A program made the translations under genes and the position numbers. A stretch of DNA of 64,000 nucleotides from Limnobacter parvus (GTDB lineage Bacteria > Pseudomonadota > Gammaproteobacteria > Burkholderiales > Burkholderiaceae_B), in contig NZ_JANKHG010000016.1 in NCBI RefSeq assembly GCF_024623725.1, positions 124,001-188,000 of the forward strand. Direction: 5' to 3'. The notes beneath the pieces were generated by a model. The model saw nothing but the letters and a program-made list of their open reading frames with translations. It searched no databases and was not told the origin of the DNA. Positions 43,829 to 53,786 of the stretch are shown here, piece by piece (within the stretch, counting starts at the first letter, position 1; every line of letters starts with the position of its first letter).

Positions 43829-44941
43829 ATGAGAACCAATAGCCAACTGTCCAACAAAGTAGTCCGCGGACTCTCCAAAATTCTGGGTCAGGAATTTGTA
43901 AACTTCTGGCTTGAACAAGCTGGCAGCACCCATTCAGCCGATCGTTGCCTCGCCGAGGTTGTGCGCATTGATCGCGAAACTGCAGACGCTGTTAGCCTTT
44001 GGTTGCGCCCCAATGCTTTGTTTGCAGGGTTTGAAGCTGGTCAACACGTGAACCTTAGCGTAACCATTGATGATGTGGTGCACACCCGTTCATACAGTTT
44101 CAGCAATGCCCCTATAGCCGATGGTTTGGTGCGCTTGACCATCAAGCAAACTCCAACTGGCCTGGTTTCCCGCTTCGCAGTGAACCAGCTGGAAGTGGGC
44201 ACGGTGGTGGAATTGGGTGATGTGTTTGGTCACATGACTTTAAAGCAGACGCAGCCAGATTTGAACACCCAGCGCCCCACCATGCTGTTGCTGGCTGCTG
44301 GAAGCGGCATTACCCCCATGATCAGCCTGATTGAACAACTGGAAACCCAAGGCTGGCCCGCAGACGTGACGCTGATGAGCTGGGCGCGCAACCCTGAAGA
44401 CGTGTTGTTTGATGCCACACTGAAAGCCAAAGCCAACGAACATTTCAAGTATGTTCGTCTGCTGGAAAGCGGTGCGAATCTGGCTGAAGGCGATTTGACC
44501 GGCCGCCCAAGTGCTGAGCAGTTTGCAGCTGTGGCGGGTACTTTGGAAACCACCGATGTTTACGCCTGTGGCCCAGATGGCTTTATGAATGCGCTACAAG
44601 GCATTTTGGGCGACACGCCCAAGAGTTTTCATGCTGAATCGTTCACACCCATGGCATTGACCATCGATGAAAACGCCGAGGTGAAAACCTACACGGTGAC
44701 TCTGACCAAGAGCAATCGCATTCTGGAAGTGAGCAACAACAAGCCGTTGCTGAAGGCGTTGCAAGAGCAGGGCGTTAATCCCCCACATGGCTGCGGCATG
44801 GGCATTTGCAACACCTGTTCATGCGAAAAGCTGACTGGTACTACGCAAAACATGCAGAACAAGTCGGTGTGTGGCACCAACAACACAGCGTTGCGTTTGT
44901 GCATTAACGCCGCCCAAGGCCCGGTTTCACTGGACCTCTAA
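43829..44941 (+). CDS. Ferredoxin reductase-type electron donor for the desaturase
   Basis: The 370 residues contain an FAD domain (TRSYSFSNAP), an NAD domain (LLLAAGSGITPMISLIEQL, VYACGPDGFM) and a C-terminal plant-type 2Fe-2S domain (PHGCGMGICNTCSCEK with a late Cys). This layout is that of the oxidoreductase DesC that serves acyl-CoA desaturases in Pseudomonas. The start at the ATG at 43829 puts the dyad at 43796 in the leader. A TTG at 43766 and an ATG at 43805 are alternatives, but both would place the operator in coding sequence. The desaturase follows after 29 bp. Confidence 0.88.
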   Translation: MRTNSQLSNKVVRGLSKILGQEFVNFWLEQAGSTHSADRCLAEVVRIDRETADAVSLWLRPNALFAGFEAGQHVNLSVTIDDVVHTRSYSFSNAPIADGLVRLTIKQTPTGLVSRFAVNQLEVGTVVELGDVFGHMTLKQTQPDLNTQRPTMLLLAAGSGITPMISLIEQLETQGWPADVTLMSWARNPEDVLFDATLKAKANEHFKYVRLLESGANLAEGDLTGRPSAEQFAAVAGTLETTDVYACGPDGFMNALQGILGDTPKSFHAESFTPMALTIDENAEVKTYTVTLTKSNRILEVSNNKPLLKALQEQGVNPPHGCGMGICNTCSCEKLTGTTQNMQNKSVCGTNNTALRLCINAAQGPVSLDL

Positions 44942-44970
44942 TTCAAATTCAAAAATATTCGGAGCGAATC

Positions 44971-46062
44971 ATGAGAAAAGTTGACCGCAAATTAAGCCCC
45001 GCTGAACTGGAACAGTTTGGTGCAGAAATTGAAGCCCTTCGCCAAAAGCATTTGGCAGATGTGGGTGAGCGCGATGCCAAGTACATCACCAAGATTGAAA
45101 AAGCCGTGCGCTACACCGAAATTGCTGGCCGTGGCATGTTGATGGCTGGTATTTTTCCACCCGCGTTTGTGTTGGGTACATTGACTCTGGGTGTTTCAAA
45201 GATTCTGGAGAACATGGAGCTGGGCCACAACGTAATGCATGGCCAATACGATTTCATGCAGAACAAGCGCTTGATGGGTCAAACCTATGAGTGGGATACC
45301 TGGTGTACTGCCGACAACTGGCGTTACAGCCACAACTATCGCCACCATACCTTCACCAACGTGCTGGGTGAAGACCATGACATTGGTTATGGCGTGTTGC
45401 GCCTGTTCCCCGAGCAAAAGTGGGAGCCACGCTTTTTGGCGAATGTGCCTTTGATGGTGATTCTGGCCACTTTCTTTGAAAACCTGCTGGCTTTGCAAAC
45501 ACTTGAACTTGAAAAAGTAATCAATGGCGAGAAAACCCTGAAAGAAACCAAAGACCGCGCCATTCCGACCTTCAAGAAAGCAGGCCGCCAGATCGCGAAA
45601 GACTACGTGTTCTTCCCCTTGTTGGCGGGTCCATTCTTCTTGCCTGTGCTGGCGGGTAACTTCCTTGCCAACATCATTCGCAATTACTGGACTTTCGTGA
45701 TTATTTTCTGTGGTCACTTTACTGCTGATTCTGAAGTGTTCGACAAATCGATTACTGAAAACGAAACGCAAGCCCATTGGTACTTGCGCCAGCTGAAGGG
45801 TTCTTCGAACCTGACGGGTGGAAAATTGTTCCACATCATGTCTGGCAACCTGAGCCACCAGATCGAACACCACTTGTTCCCAGAGGTGCCTGCGCACCGC
45901 TATGCGGAAATGTCGGTTGAGGTGCAGGAAATTTGCAAGCGCTATGGCCAGCATTACAACAAGGCGTCGATCTTCAAGCAGTTCTCGACTGTGGTTGGCC
46001 GTGCATTCAAGTACAGTTTGCCTTCACTGAAGCGCAAGAACGCGAGTGCTTTGGCTGCCTGA
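44971..46062 (+). CDS. Membrane fatty acid (acyl-CoA) desaturase
   Basis: Di-iron membrane enzyme that inserts a double bond in acyl chains. The three histidine boxes are present: HNVMH (86-90), HNYRHH (121-126) and HQIEHH (296-301). Two hydrophobic hairpins separate them. The 363 residues match the DesB group. The operon with the reductase at 43829 supplies electrons directly. The likely role is adjusting membrane fluidity, regulated through the upstream dyads. Confidence 0.92.
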   Translation: MRKVDRKLSPAELEQFGAEIEALRQKHLADVGERDAKYITKIEKAVRYTEIAGRGMLMAGIFPPAFVLGTLTLGVSKILENMELGHNVMHGQYDFMQNKRLMGQTYEWDTWCTADNWRYSHNYRHHTFTNVLGEDHDIGYGVLRLFPEQKWEPRFLANVPLMVILATFFENLLALQTLELEKVINGEKTLKETKDRAIPTFKKAGRQIAKDYVFFPLLAGPFFLPVLAGNFLANIIRNYWTFVIIFCGHFTADSEVFDKSITENETQAHWYLRQLKGSSNLTGGKLFHIMSGNLSHQIEHHLFPEVPAHRYAEMSVEVQEICKRYGQHYNKASIFKQFSTVVGRAFKYSLPSLKRKNASALAA

Positions 46063-46068
46063 GAATGA

Positions 46069-46096
46069 AGGCTCGGTTGCACAACCGAGCCTGTTT
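46069..46096 (+). terminator. Terminator after the desaturase gene
   Basis: A 10-bp perfect stem, AGGCTCGGTT with AACCGAGCCT, closes GCAC and is followed by GTTTA. The T tract is short, but the position after the stop codon fits. Confidence 0.6.
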
Positions 46097-46202
46097 ACCT
46101 GGCTTGACTAGTTTTTGTAAGCGTATGACAACTTGTCTGCGTTAGTGCTGTGCATTCCCCAAGGGATGCGCAGTATTTACAACAAACAAAGGAAGTCCAG
46201 CC

Positions 46203-46718
46203 ATGAAAAAATTAATCTGTGTCGCCGCACTGGCCACCGCCGCCGCAAGTCCTGTATTTGCCGAAGGCCCCTATTTGGGCGCTGCTTACAACAACCTGTC
46301 GATCACTGACAGCCGCATCGGTGGCGTTGAGCTAGATGTGGACACACTGGGTGTGGTCGGTGGCTACGAGCTTAGCCCCAATCTGGCCATCGAAGGCCGC
46401 CTGTTGACAGGCGTTGATGAAGAAACCTCAGGCCCGTTTCGTGCCGAGATCGATTCTTACATCGGTGTGAACCTGTTGGGCAAGCTTCCCCTGAACAATG
46501 AATTTTCGCTGTATGGCACCCTGGGTTATGGTCTTCTGGATGCCAACATTAGTGGTCCAGGATTCAATACAAGCGATGACGATGGTGGCATGAGCTACGG
46601 TGGTGGTGTGATGTTTACCACTGGCAACGTCAATATTCGTGCCGGTTACGAAATGTTGTATGACAAAGACAACATTGAGGCAGAAGGTTTGAACTTGACT
46701 GCAACTTTTGCATTCTAA
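46203..46718 (+). CDS. Small outer-membrane beta-barrel protein
   Basis: The 171 residues start with a signal peptide (MKKLICVAALATAAASPVFA, cut before EGPYLG). The mature part alternates polar and hydrophobic residues in about eight strands and ends in the aromatic LNLTATFAF, a typical outer-membrane sorting end. The fold is that of the OmpX/OmpA-like porin family domain. The role cannot be read. AAAGGAAG gives a strong ribosome site. Confidence 0.85.
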   Translation: MKKLICVAALATAAASPVFAEGPYLGAAYNNLSITDSRIGGVELDVDTLGVVGGYELSPNLAIEGRLLTGVDEETSGPFRAEIDSYIGVNLLGKLPLNNEFSLYGTLGYGLLDANISGPGFNTSDDDGGMSYGGGVMFTTGNVNIRAGYEMLYDKDNIEAEGLNLTATFAF

Positions 46719-46729
46719 GTTCCGATAGT

Positions 46730-46760
46730 GGGGAGCCAGCTTTGGCTTCCCTGTTCCTCT
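46730..46760 (+). terminator. Terminator after the outer-membrane protein gene
   Basis: GGGGAGCCA pairs with TGGCTTCCC (one G-T pair) around a GCTT loop, followed by TGTTCCTCTT. Confidence 0.6.
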
Positions 46761-46900
46761 TGTGCCGGGGTTGCCACATTCCCGGATTGATTGATCATTC
46801 ATTGACCTGAAGAGATGGCTTTTTGTGTTTCTTCTTGGTACTTTTCTGATGTAACAATGCCCTAAACTTGGTTTGGGAAATTCTTGATCAGAGCGTGTGA

Positions 46901-47860
46901 ATGTTTCGTCTGTGGCTTTTGATAGGAATCGTATTCGCATCCGCGACCGCTCAGGCCGCGCCGGTGCGCATTGGCGTGTCTGAAACCATGCTTTCCCTGC
47001 CCTTGTATGTCGCCCAGTCGGAAGGCTTTTTCGAAAAACGCGGGGTCAGTGTTGAATTCGTCAGTTGCGTGGGCGGCAACCGTTGTATGCGCAACATGTT
47101 GGCTGGTCAAAGCGACCTTTCAACGGCCACCGAGCTGCCTGTGGTGTTCAACAGCTTTGCGCGCAACGACTTCGCCATTTTGGCAAGTTTCGTAAGTGCT
47201 TCCAATGACCTGAAGGTTATTTCAAAAACCAGCGCAAACATCACTGACCCTGGCAAAATGCGCGATAAAACCCTGGGTTATGTGAAAGGCACTGCGAGCC
47301 AGTATGTGCTTGATTTGGTGCTGGTGTACAACGGCATCGACCCCGACACGGTCACTTTGAAGCAGGTTACGCCGGAGTCTGCACAAGACCAGCTTGACAA
47401 GGGCGATGTCGATGCCCTGTGCCTGTGGGAACCGTTTGTTTCTAAAATCAGGCTGGATTTGGGCAAGGAAGTGCAGTTGGTGCCCATCCCCAAACTTTAT
47501 ACAGAGACATTCAATCTGATTGCTCTGAAGTCCGTGATTCAGGCTCGCCCCAAGGAATTGGAAAAAATTCTATTGGCCCTGAGAGACAGCACCCAGTTTA
47601 TTCAGGCCAATCCAGACAAAGCCAAAGCGCTGGCAGCCAAACAATTGAATGTTTCGGTCGACTTGGTGGACCAAATATTTGACGACTACCGGTTTCGCCT
47701 TAGCTTGAGTCGATCATTGGGTAGAACCATGGAGGGGCAAGCCCGTTGGGCGGTGCGTGAAGGGCATGTCAAGGCCAAATCGGCACAACCTAATTATTCT
47801 GAATTCGTGGCACCTGTATTCTTGAAGGCGGTTGAACCAGCGGCGGTGTCTTTACAATGA
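46901..47860 (+). CDS. Periplasmic ABC-type substrate-binding protein (NMT1/SsuA-like), sensor-linked
   Basis: The 319 residues have a signal peptide (MFRLWLLIGIVFASATAQA, cut before AP) and a bi-lobed binding protein of the NMT1/nitrate-sulfonate type (IGVSETMLSLPLYVAQSEGFF, LAGQSDLSTATELPVVF). No permease or ATPase gene is near. A histidine kinase gene starts 13 bp after the stop. I infer that the binding protein presents its ligand to the kinase and is not a transport part. The ligand could be a sulfonate, nitrate-like anion or a thiamine precursor; sequence alone does not decide. Confidence 0.88.
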   Translation: MFRLWLLIGIVFASATAQAAPVRIGVSETMLSLPLYVAQSEGFFEKRGVSVEFVSCVGGNRCMRNMLAGQSDLSTATELPVVFNSFARNDFAILASFVSASNDLKVISKTSANITDPGKMRDKTLGYVKGTASQYVLDLVLVYNGIDPDTVTLKQVTPESAQDQLDKGDVDALCLWEPFVSKIRLDLGKEVQLVPIPKLYTETFNLIALKSVIQARPKELEKILLALRDSTQFIQANPDKAKALAAKQLNVSVDLVDQIFDDYRFRLSLSRSLGRTMEGQARWAVREGHVKAKSAQPNYSEFVAPVFLKAVEPAAVSLQ

Positions 47861-47873
47861 AAGAGGGCAGCCC

Positions 47874-50153
47874 GTGCGCGTAGCCACCAAAATTAACCTG
47901 GCTATTCTTAGCACAATTATCTGCGCGATTGTTTTGGTGGTGGGTAACCTGTTTTTGCTCAGTGAACAGTTTAAGGGGCTGGAACGCACAGAAAAAGCCC
48001 AAGCGATAACCCGCCTGTCCACCAGTCTGCTGGTGTTGACTCAGGAATATGTATTGTTCAAATCGCCTTCAGTGGCTGATTCATGGCGAAGTACCCTGAC
48101 TGAACTGGAAAAGGTGCTGGACGCGAGTTCCAGCATGCAGGGCAGCCCGCAAGAGTTGCTTGACATTCAAAGCAGTTTGGCTGAACTAACGCCAATTTTT
48201 ACCGAGTTAAAAAACAGCGGTTTGCCTGGGAGCCTTGACACGGATTTTCTTCAACGCCGGGAAAGTTTGATTGTTGAGCGATTGATTGCTGAAACCCAGG
48301 TTATTTCTGAACTGGGTTACCAGTGGGCCAGCCAGGTCAACGCTGACCAGGCACGAAGCTTAAGGGGTTTGCCACTGCTAGAGGCCGCAGGCCTGGGTAG
48401 TTTTGTGGTGGTAATTGCTTTGCTGGTGGTTTTAATGCGCACAGGCGTGTTGAACCCTTTGAACAAATTGAAACGCACAGCAGACGAAATTCGAAGTGGC
48501 AATGAGGATGCGGTGTGTGACGTCAACACCCACGATGAACTGGGTGATGTTGCCAAGGCTGTGAACCAGATGGCCCACAATTTGGCACACAAGAATCGCA
48601 GGCTTCGGGACGCGAATTCGCGCATTGAAATGGCCAGTCAGGCGAAAACCGATTTTCTGTCCAACATGAGCCATGAGATTCGAACGCCGCTGAACGGGAT
48701 TGTGGGTTTGACTTACTTGTTGAAAGACACTTCTGTTTCAAGCAATCAAAGACTTCTTCTGGAAAGCCTGGAGAAAACCTCACGAAACCTGATTGATCTG
48801 GTGAGTGACGTACTGGATATTTCGAAAATTGAAGCCGGCAGCATGGAGCTGGAGAGCAAGACGTTTTCTACACTCGAGTTTATCGACAAAGTGTCGGGCA
48901 TCATGACCGGTGCAGCCGCAAGTAAACCGATCGAGTTGATTATTGATGCCGCCACAGACCTGCCCAAGGAACTGATTGGCGATGAGCTGCGTTTCCGACA
49001 GATCGTGGTGAACCTCATAGGCAATGCGATCAAATTTACCCCGGGCGGTTATGTGCATTTGGCCTTGAGTGTGGTCTCAAATACAGGGGGCGTATGCCGC
49101 TTGCGAGTTGAAGTGCAGGACACCGGCATTGGCATATCGCCACAAGGACAGGCCAACCTATTTCGTCAGTTTCACCAAAGCAGTTCATCCGTCGCCAGGG
49201 AGTTTGGGGGGTCTGGGCTTGGTTTAAGTCTGGTTAAAAAACTGGTCGAGCTGATGAAGGGCAGCTTGGGTTTCAACAGCGAATTGGGGCATGGCAGCGT
49301 GTTTTGGGCTGAACTGGAGTTCGGCTTGCCTGCATCACCCATACTGGGTGAGAGCGGGCAGACTCCACCAGATACCTTGGTCTTGGTTTCCGACAGTGCG
49401 TTGCAAACCCAGGCCTTGATCAAGGCCGCTGCGCTGGTGGGCCGGGTTGTTGAGCCAGTACTTACTTTGGCTGCGGCCGAACATCGCATTCGAACGACTG
49501 GCAAGGTTGCGGGTGTGGTGTTGGATTTTCCGAGAAGCCAGATTGACCGCATGGCTTGGCTTGAGTTCGTGAACACAATGGGTCAGTTAGGCATACCCTG
49601 CGCGGTTTTGCTGGGCAGTGACGACACCCGCCGCCTGCTTGACAAGGGAATCAGTGAAATATTCAGTTCGATATTTGTGAAACCACTGACCCCTTTACAA
49701 CTACAAAATGCATTCAAAACCTCGTCGACTAATTTGCTGACACGTCCAGGCGTAGATTTGCTCGGCGCGAACAAACTCAACTTATTGATTGTTGATGACA
49801 GCGAATTGAACTTAAGGGTGCTGGAAGGCATTCTGAGTCGCAAACAGGCCAACATTACCAAAGCCAACAACGGCTTGGAAGCGTTATCCTACTTACTACA
49901 ATTCGGCCACGGGTTTGATGCGGTGGTGATGGATGTGCAGATGCCGTTGATGGACGGGCTGGAAGCCACCCGAGAAATTCGCAAGCAAGCATTTAACAGT
50001 GCGTTACCAGTGATTGGACTAACTGGTGAGGTGGGCCCAGAAGATGAAAAGCGCGCATTGGAGGCCGGCATGAACGCTGTGCTGCACAAACCGCTTCAGC
50101 CCGACGACCTTATGTTTGTTCTGAACAAATTGATCAAGCCGATTGCAGCTTGA
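47874..50153 (+). CDS. Hybrid sensor histidine kinase with receiver domains
   Basis: A 759-residue membrane kinase. I chose the GTG at 47874, after GAGGG, since it starts just before the first membrane segment (ILSTIICAIVLVVGNLFLL). A periplasmic helical part and a second membrane segment (SFVVVIALLVVLM) follow, then HAMP. The phospho-acceptor His267 is in NMSHEIRTPLNG. The ATPase boxes are NLIGNAIKFT, DTGIGIS and GGSGLGLSLVKKL. A degenerate receiver-like stretch covers about 500-620, then a true receiver with Asp687 in VVMDVQMP. It probably works with the binding protein upstream. No Hpt domain or partner regulator is in the window. Confidence 0.9.
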   Translation: MRVATKINLAILSTIICAIVLVVGNLFLLSEQFKGLERTEKAQAITRLSTSLLVLTQEYVLFKSPSVADSWRSTLTELEKVLDASSSMQGSPQELLDIQSSLAELTPIFTELKNSGLPGSLDTDFLQRRESLIVERLIAETQVISELGYQWASQVNADQARSLRGLPLLEAAGLGSFVVVIALLVVLMRTGVLNPLNKLKRTADEIRSGNEDAVCDVNTHDELGDVAKAVNQMAHNLAHKNRRLRDANSRIEMASQAKTDFLSNMSHEIRTPLNGIVGLTYLLKDTSVSSNQRLLLESLEKTSRNLIDLVSDVLDISKIEAGSMELESKTFSTLEFIDKVSGIMTGAAASKPIELIIDAATDLPKELIGDELRFRQIVVNLIGNAIKFTPGGYVHLALSVVSNTGGVCRLRVEVQDTGIGISPQGQANLFRQFHQSSSSVAREFGGSGLGLSLVKKLVELMKGSLGFNSELGHGSVFWAELEFGLPASPILGESGQTPPDTLVLVSDSALQTQALIKAAALVGRVVEPVLTLAAAEHRIRTTGKVAGVVLDFPRSQIDRMAWLEFVNTMGQLGIPCAVLLGSDDTRRLLDKGISEIFSSIFVKPLTPLQLQNAFKTSSTNLLTRPGVDLLGANKLNLLIVDDSELNLRVLEGILSRKQANITKANNGLEALSYLLQFGHGFDAVVMDVQMPLMDGLEATREIRKQAFNSALPVIGLTGEVGPEDEKRALEAGMNAVLHKPLQPDDLMFVLNKLIKPIAA

Positions 50154-50156
50154 AAC

Positions 50157-50597
50157 ATGAGTTTGCTCACTGATGTGGTGGCCCAACCGCGTTATTCTTC
50201 TGTTACTGGTTTTTTGAATTTTGGGGGATTTGATTTGAGACTCTTGCTAAGCTGGGTTTTACACGCAGTGGCCTTGATGGGTGTTGCCTATGTGTTGCCA
50301 GGCGTTGTCGTAGAAGGTGTATTGGCTGCCTTCTGGGCTGCCCTGATTCTTGGTTTGGTTAATACAATCGTGAAGCCTGTGCTGCTTATCCTGACCTTGC
50401 CGTTGACGGTCGTTACGCTAGGGCTTTTCTATTTTGTGTTGAATGGGTTGATGTTTTACTGGGTGGGTTCAATCCTGGATGGTTTTCAGGTAACTGGATT
50501 CTGGTGGGCGGTGTTGGCGGCGTTGCTGTATTCCTTGTTTGCCACATTTCTCAGCTCGATCCTGTTCCAAGAGAAAGTCAGGATCGAACGCATTTAA
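50157..50597 (+). CDS. Phage holin 4 superfamily membrane protein (YvlD-like)
   Basis: A small protein of up to 146 residues with four membrane segments, including ALILGLVNTIVKPVLLILTL and LPLTVVTLGLFYFVLNGLMF. This is the chromosomal YvlD family, named after holins but not phage-linked. The start is uncertain: the ATG at 50157 is 3 bp after the kinase gene, while a TTG at 50235, following GGGGGA, gives the usual 120 residues. Confidence 0.8.
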   Translation: MSLLTDVVAQPRYSSVTGFLNFGGFDLRLLLSWVLHAVALMGVAYVLPGVVVEGVLAAFWAALILGLVNTIVKPVLLILTLPLTVVTLGLFYFVLNGLMFYWVGSILDGFQVTGFWWAVLAALLYSLFATFLSSILFQEKVRIERI

Positions 50598-50606
50598 GTT
50601 CATTCA

Positions 50607-52562
50607 TTAAGCCTGTTCACTTATTTTGAATTTGCCCATGACAGTGTCCATGTGATTGGAAAGGTTTTGTAACTCGCTGATCACTTGGTTTACTTCTTGG
50701 GCAACCCCTTGGCTTTCCTCGGTCATGCGAGCAATGTTTTCGACTTGCCGTGCAATCAGGGTGGACGCAGCGCTTTGTTCGCTAAGGGCTTCATTGATTT
50801 CATTCACGGCCTGTTCGGCCTCGTCTGTGTGCTGGGTGATGGCTTCCATTTGTTGTTCGGCGCCCTGCGAAGCCTTTTCACCAGTTTTGATCATCTGTGC
50901 CCAGCCGTTTACCTGGCTGACTGCGGAATGGGTTTCACCTTGAATGTCAGTGATCAGTGATGAAATGTTTTTGGTGGATGCCGCAGTTTTTTCGGCAAGT
51001 TTTCGCACCTCATCGGCCACCACGGCAAAACCTCGGCCCTGTTCACCCGCACGCGCTGCTTCAATGGCAGCATTCAGGGCCAGCAAATTGGTTTGTGCAG
51101 CGATGGCGTGTATCACCTGAACAATGTTTGAGATGTTGTCGGACTGAAGGCCGAGATTGTTAATACTTTGCGCCAAAGACCCTGACGCAACGCCGATTTC
51201 AGCCATGGCCTGGCGCGCCTGCTTCACGCTTTCACGACCCTGAACTGAAGAATGCCCAGCCTGGTTGGAAAGTTCCAGCGCCTGGCTTGCGTGGTTGTGT
51301 ACCTGGCCAATCGATACAGTGAGTTCTTCAACCGATGCAGCCACGGCTGAAGCGGAATCAGTTTGTTCCTGCGCACTGTTCTTTACATGGGCTGCCGCAC
51401 CAACCAGGGTTTCAACGGTGTGGGTCATGCGGTTGCAAGCGTCTTTCAGTTCAGCCACCAAGGTGGTTTGTTTCAGTCGAATATTCTCTAGGGCCGCCCG
51501 AATTTTGCTGATTTCATTGCTGCCCCTGCTGGCGATGGGTTTCGACAAATCTCCCGTTCCCATAATTTTTGCATGGGCTAAAATTTGTGAAATTTCATTG
51601 TTTGTGTCTTTAAACACCAAATAGCCCATTGTGAATGCGAGTATCAGCACCGTCAGCGAGATGGCACTCGCGATAGCGAGGTCGGCTTGCATGCTGGCAA
51701 TACGCAAGGTCAAGTCATCTTGCAAGGTGGCGTTCAAGCCTTGGCTAAGCAGAAAACTTGCGGTGACTGCCTGGTTCAACCAACGAATAGTTTCGGCCGA
51801 GCCCGTCATGCTTTCATAATTCAGATCTTTGGCCGACTCTGCGGCAACCCAGTCAACCACGGATTGTAGGCGGGCGTCGATGGTCTCCAGTTGTTTTAGA
51901 ACATCAGCCGGAATGTTGCCACCGGCGGCATTCGACTTCTCCGTGGCTTCGCGCACTTCTTCAAGTACGCGTTTCAAGGTGCTCATGCGGGAATTGGCAA
52001 AGCTTAATGTGCCAGCCACATCGCTGCTTTGAAAGCGCAACTGTTCTTCCAGGCCAGAAAGGTAGTCGATTACCCCGGGCAATTGAAATGCCATGGGGCT
52101 CATCATGTAGTAGCTGGGCAAATAGGGGTCTAGAGTCAGTTCACTTTCATCGGCCAACTGACGTACCAAAGTAACCATTTGATCACCCAAGTTGTTTGAA
52201 TCGGCCTGGGTGGATTGCCGAGACAAAGCTTTGGGAAGCAGTTCAGTCAATCGGTCTATGTTTTTCGCAGTGTTTTGCCAATTGCCGGGCAATTCGTTTT
52301 TTATGGCGCCAAGTGTTTGGGTTGTGGCTTCCAGCGAGGTGGCCTTGTGCTGTGCCCTGTCATTGGCAATCGTTTGAAGCACAGGGTTTAATTTGCCAAG
52401 TACCACAGCGCCTTGAAGTTCGTTGGCAGACGAGCCGATCAACGTGTTGACCTGCGTGTACATTTGTTGAAATAGAAAGCCGAATGCCACCAGCAGGGGC
52501 AGGGCGATCAGGGCACATTTTTTGGGCAGGGAAAGTGAGTCGAGTAAGGACTTGAATAGCAT
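50607..52562 (-). CDS. Methyl-accepting chemotaxis protein
   Basis: A 651-residue receptor. It starts at the ATG at 52562 with GGAG 6 bp before it. A first membrane segment ([19 protein letters not shown]) is followed by a long helical periplasmic sensor containing [12 protein letters not shown], a motif of double four-helix bundle sensors. A second membrane segment near 305 leads to HAMP, and the hairpin tip reads [20 protein letters not shown]. The tip sequence is the one that binds CheA and CheW. It lacks a C-terminal CheR-tether pentapeptide. Ligand unknown. Confidence 0.93.
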   Translation of the reverse strand: MLFKSLLDSLSLPKKCALIALPLLVAFGFLFQQMYTQVNTLIGSSANELQGAVVLGKLNPVLQTIANDRAQHKATSLEATTQTLGAIKNELPGNWQNTAKNIDRLTELLPKALSRQSTQADSNNLGDQMVTLVRQLADESELTLDPYLPSYYMMSPMAFQLPGVIDYLSGLEEQLRFQSSDVAGTLSFANSRMSTLKRVLEEVREATEKSNAAGGNIPADVLKQLETIDARLQSVVDWVAAESAKDLNYESMTGSAETIRWLNQAVTASFLLSQGLNATLQDDLTLRIASMQADLAIASAISLTVLILAFTMGYLVFKDTNNEISQILAHAKIMGTGDLSKPIASRGSNEISKIRAALENIRLKQTTLVAELKDACNRMTHTVETLVGAAAHVKNSAQEQTDSASAVAASVEELTVSIGQVHNHASQALELSNQAGHSSVQGRESVKQARQAMAEIGVASGSLAQSINNLGLQSDNISNIVQVIHAIAAQTNLLALNAAIEAARAGEQGRGFAVVADEVRKLAEKTAASTKNISSLITDIQGETHSAVSQVNGWAQMIKTGEKASQGAEQQMEAITQHTDEAEQAVNEINEALSEQSAASTLIARQVENIARMTEESQGVAQEVNQVISELQNLSNHMDTVMGKFKISEQA

Positions 52563-52661
52563 GCGTACTCCGGTGGCCAATTGTTTTCACTGTGTACCTT
52601 CCAGTGTGGCGCGCATGGCTTTAATTCACATCCCTGTTCGATGGGAACCCAAAATGGTTAG

Positions 52662-53387
52662 CTAGGCGGAAAGAAGTGCCGAAACACCCTGCCAGACAAG
52701 ACGAAGTGCAAGCACAGTCAGCAAGCAGTTCAACACAACGGTGAATTTCGATTCTGGAATTCGGGCCAGTAAACGTGCGCCCAACAGGTTGCCAGCCAGT
52801 GTGGCCAATCCAATACCCAGCAGCAGGTGCCAGTATTCGAGCAAATTCACATGGAGACTGGAGAAAGCAATGACCTTGATGCCGTGCTGGATGGTCATTG
52901 CCATGCCGTGGGTGCCCACAACCATTTGCCTTTCCCAGGTCGATTTCGGCAGTACCGACATTACCAAGGGGCCAGTTGCGCCCAGAACAAGGCTAAGACC
53001 GGTTGTCATGCCGCCAGAACTCGCGGGGTGCCACGTGAACAGACTCAGCCACGCCGGCTTCCAGGTGGCCAGCAGAATGAATAGTCCCAATGTAATTTGG
53101 CCTACTGGCACTGGAATGAACAGCGCCAAGGGGGTAAGCAATACCCCGCCCACTATCGAACCCAAGGCAAAGGGTTTGATGTAGGCCCAATTGATGTGTT
53201 TGCGCTGTACCAGCACACGGTTGGTATTGGACATGAGCTGCGCGGCACCATGCAGCGGTATCAGCAAGGCAGGGGGCACCACTTGCGCCATCAGGGCCAG
53301 CAACACTACACCGCCGCCCACACCCATGGCAGCGGTGATGCTGGATGTTAGGAAGGCTGCAAAGCTGAGTAGCAGCACCAGCGTCAT
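52662..53387 (-). CDS. TauE/SafE-family sulfite/anion exporter
   Basis: The 241 residues have about seven membrane segments and the TauE repeat signatures: TSSITAAMGVGGGVVLLALM near the start and LGATGPLVMSVLPKS in the second half. Family members export sulfite, sulfoacetate or similar anions. The genus inferred here includes thiosulfate oxidisers, which would fit but is not proof. The 53397 gene lies 9 bp upstream on the same strand. Confidence 0.88.
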   Translation of the reverse strand: MTLVLLLSFAAFLTSSITAAMGVGGGVVLLALMAQVVPPALLIPLHGAAQLMSNTNRVLVQRKHINWAYIKPFALGSIVGGVLLTPLALFIPVPVGQITLGLFILLATWKPAWLSLFTWHPASSGGMTTGLSLVLGATGPLVMSVLPKSTWERQMVVGTHGMAMTIQHGIKVIAFSSLHVNLLEYWHLLLGIGLATLAGNLLGARLLARIPESKFTVVLNCLLTVLALRLVWQGVSALLSA

Positions 53388-53396
53388 TTTGCTTGA

Positions 53397-53786
53397 TTAG
53401 TTGGGTAGGACTTCGATGCTGCCAATGGTGGTGGCGGTCAGGTCCAGTTCAATGGCGTGCGTACCTGGTGTGTGGGCTTGAATGCTGACCAGTGTGGTTT
53501 GATTGCCGGGTAGGGGAACGCGGGCGTCAAGCCCCTGAACGATGATTGAATCGGTTTGATTGCTATGCACAAGAAACTGTATTTTCTGGCCTTGCTTCAC
53601 TTGAATGCTGTATGTGCCTGTGGTCAGGCTGCCGTCGACAATCGATAGAGATTCAAGCGCTTGTGCCGCACCTTCCTGAATTTGTGTTGTTATGGCGGGT
53701 TGTGTAGGCAACGATTGAACGTAAAGATATGCCCCAGCCAGCGTGGCGCTGGCCAGGCCAAGATAAACAAGTGCTCGTGTGTTCAT
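53397..53786 (-). CDS. Membrane-anchored cupredoxin-like protein without copper ligands
   Basis: The 129 residues have an N-terminal anchor (ALVYLGLASATLAGAYLYV) and one beta domain (TYSIQVKQGQKIQFLVHSNQ, then LPGNQTTLVSIQAHTPGTHAIEL). The strand order is that of a cupredoxin, but no Cys-His-Met copper set is present. The start codon overlaps the stop of the M19-like gene upstream (ATGA), so both are translated together. Function unknown. Confidence 0.65.
   Translation of the reverse strand: MNTRALVYLGLASATLAGAYLYVQSLPTQPAITTQIQEGAAQALESLSIVDGSLTTGTYSIQVKQGQKIQFLVHSNQTDSIIVQGLDARVPLPGNQTTLVSIQAHTPGTHAIELDLTATTIGSIEVLPN

Noticed and set aside
50157-50597. Holin-family name as a sign of a prophage
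   Set aside because: The YvlD-like family is chromosomal, and no phage gene lies nearby.
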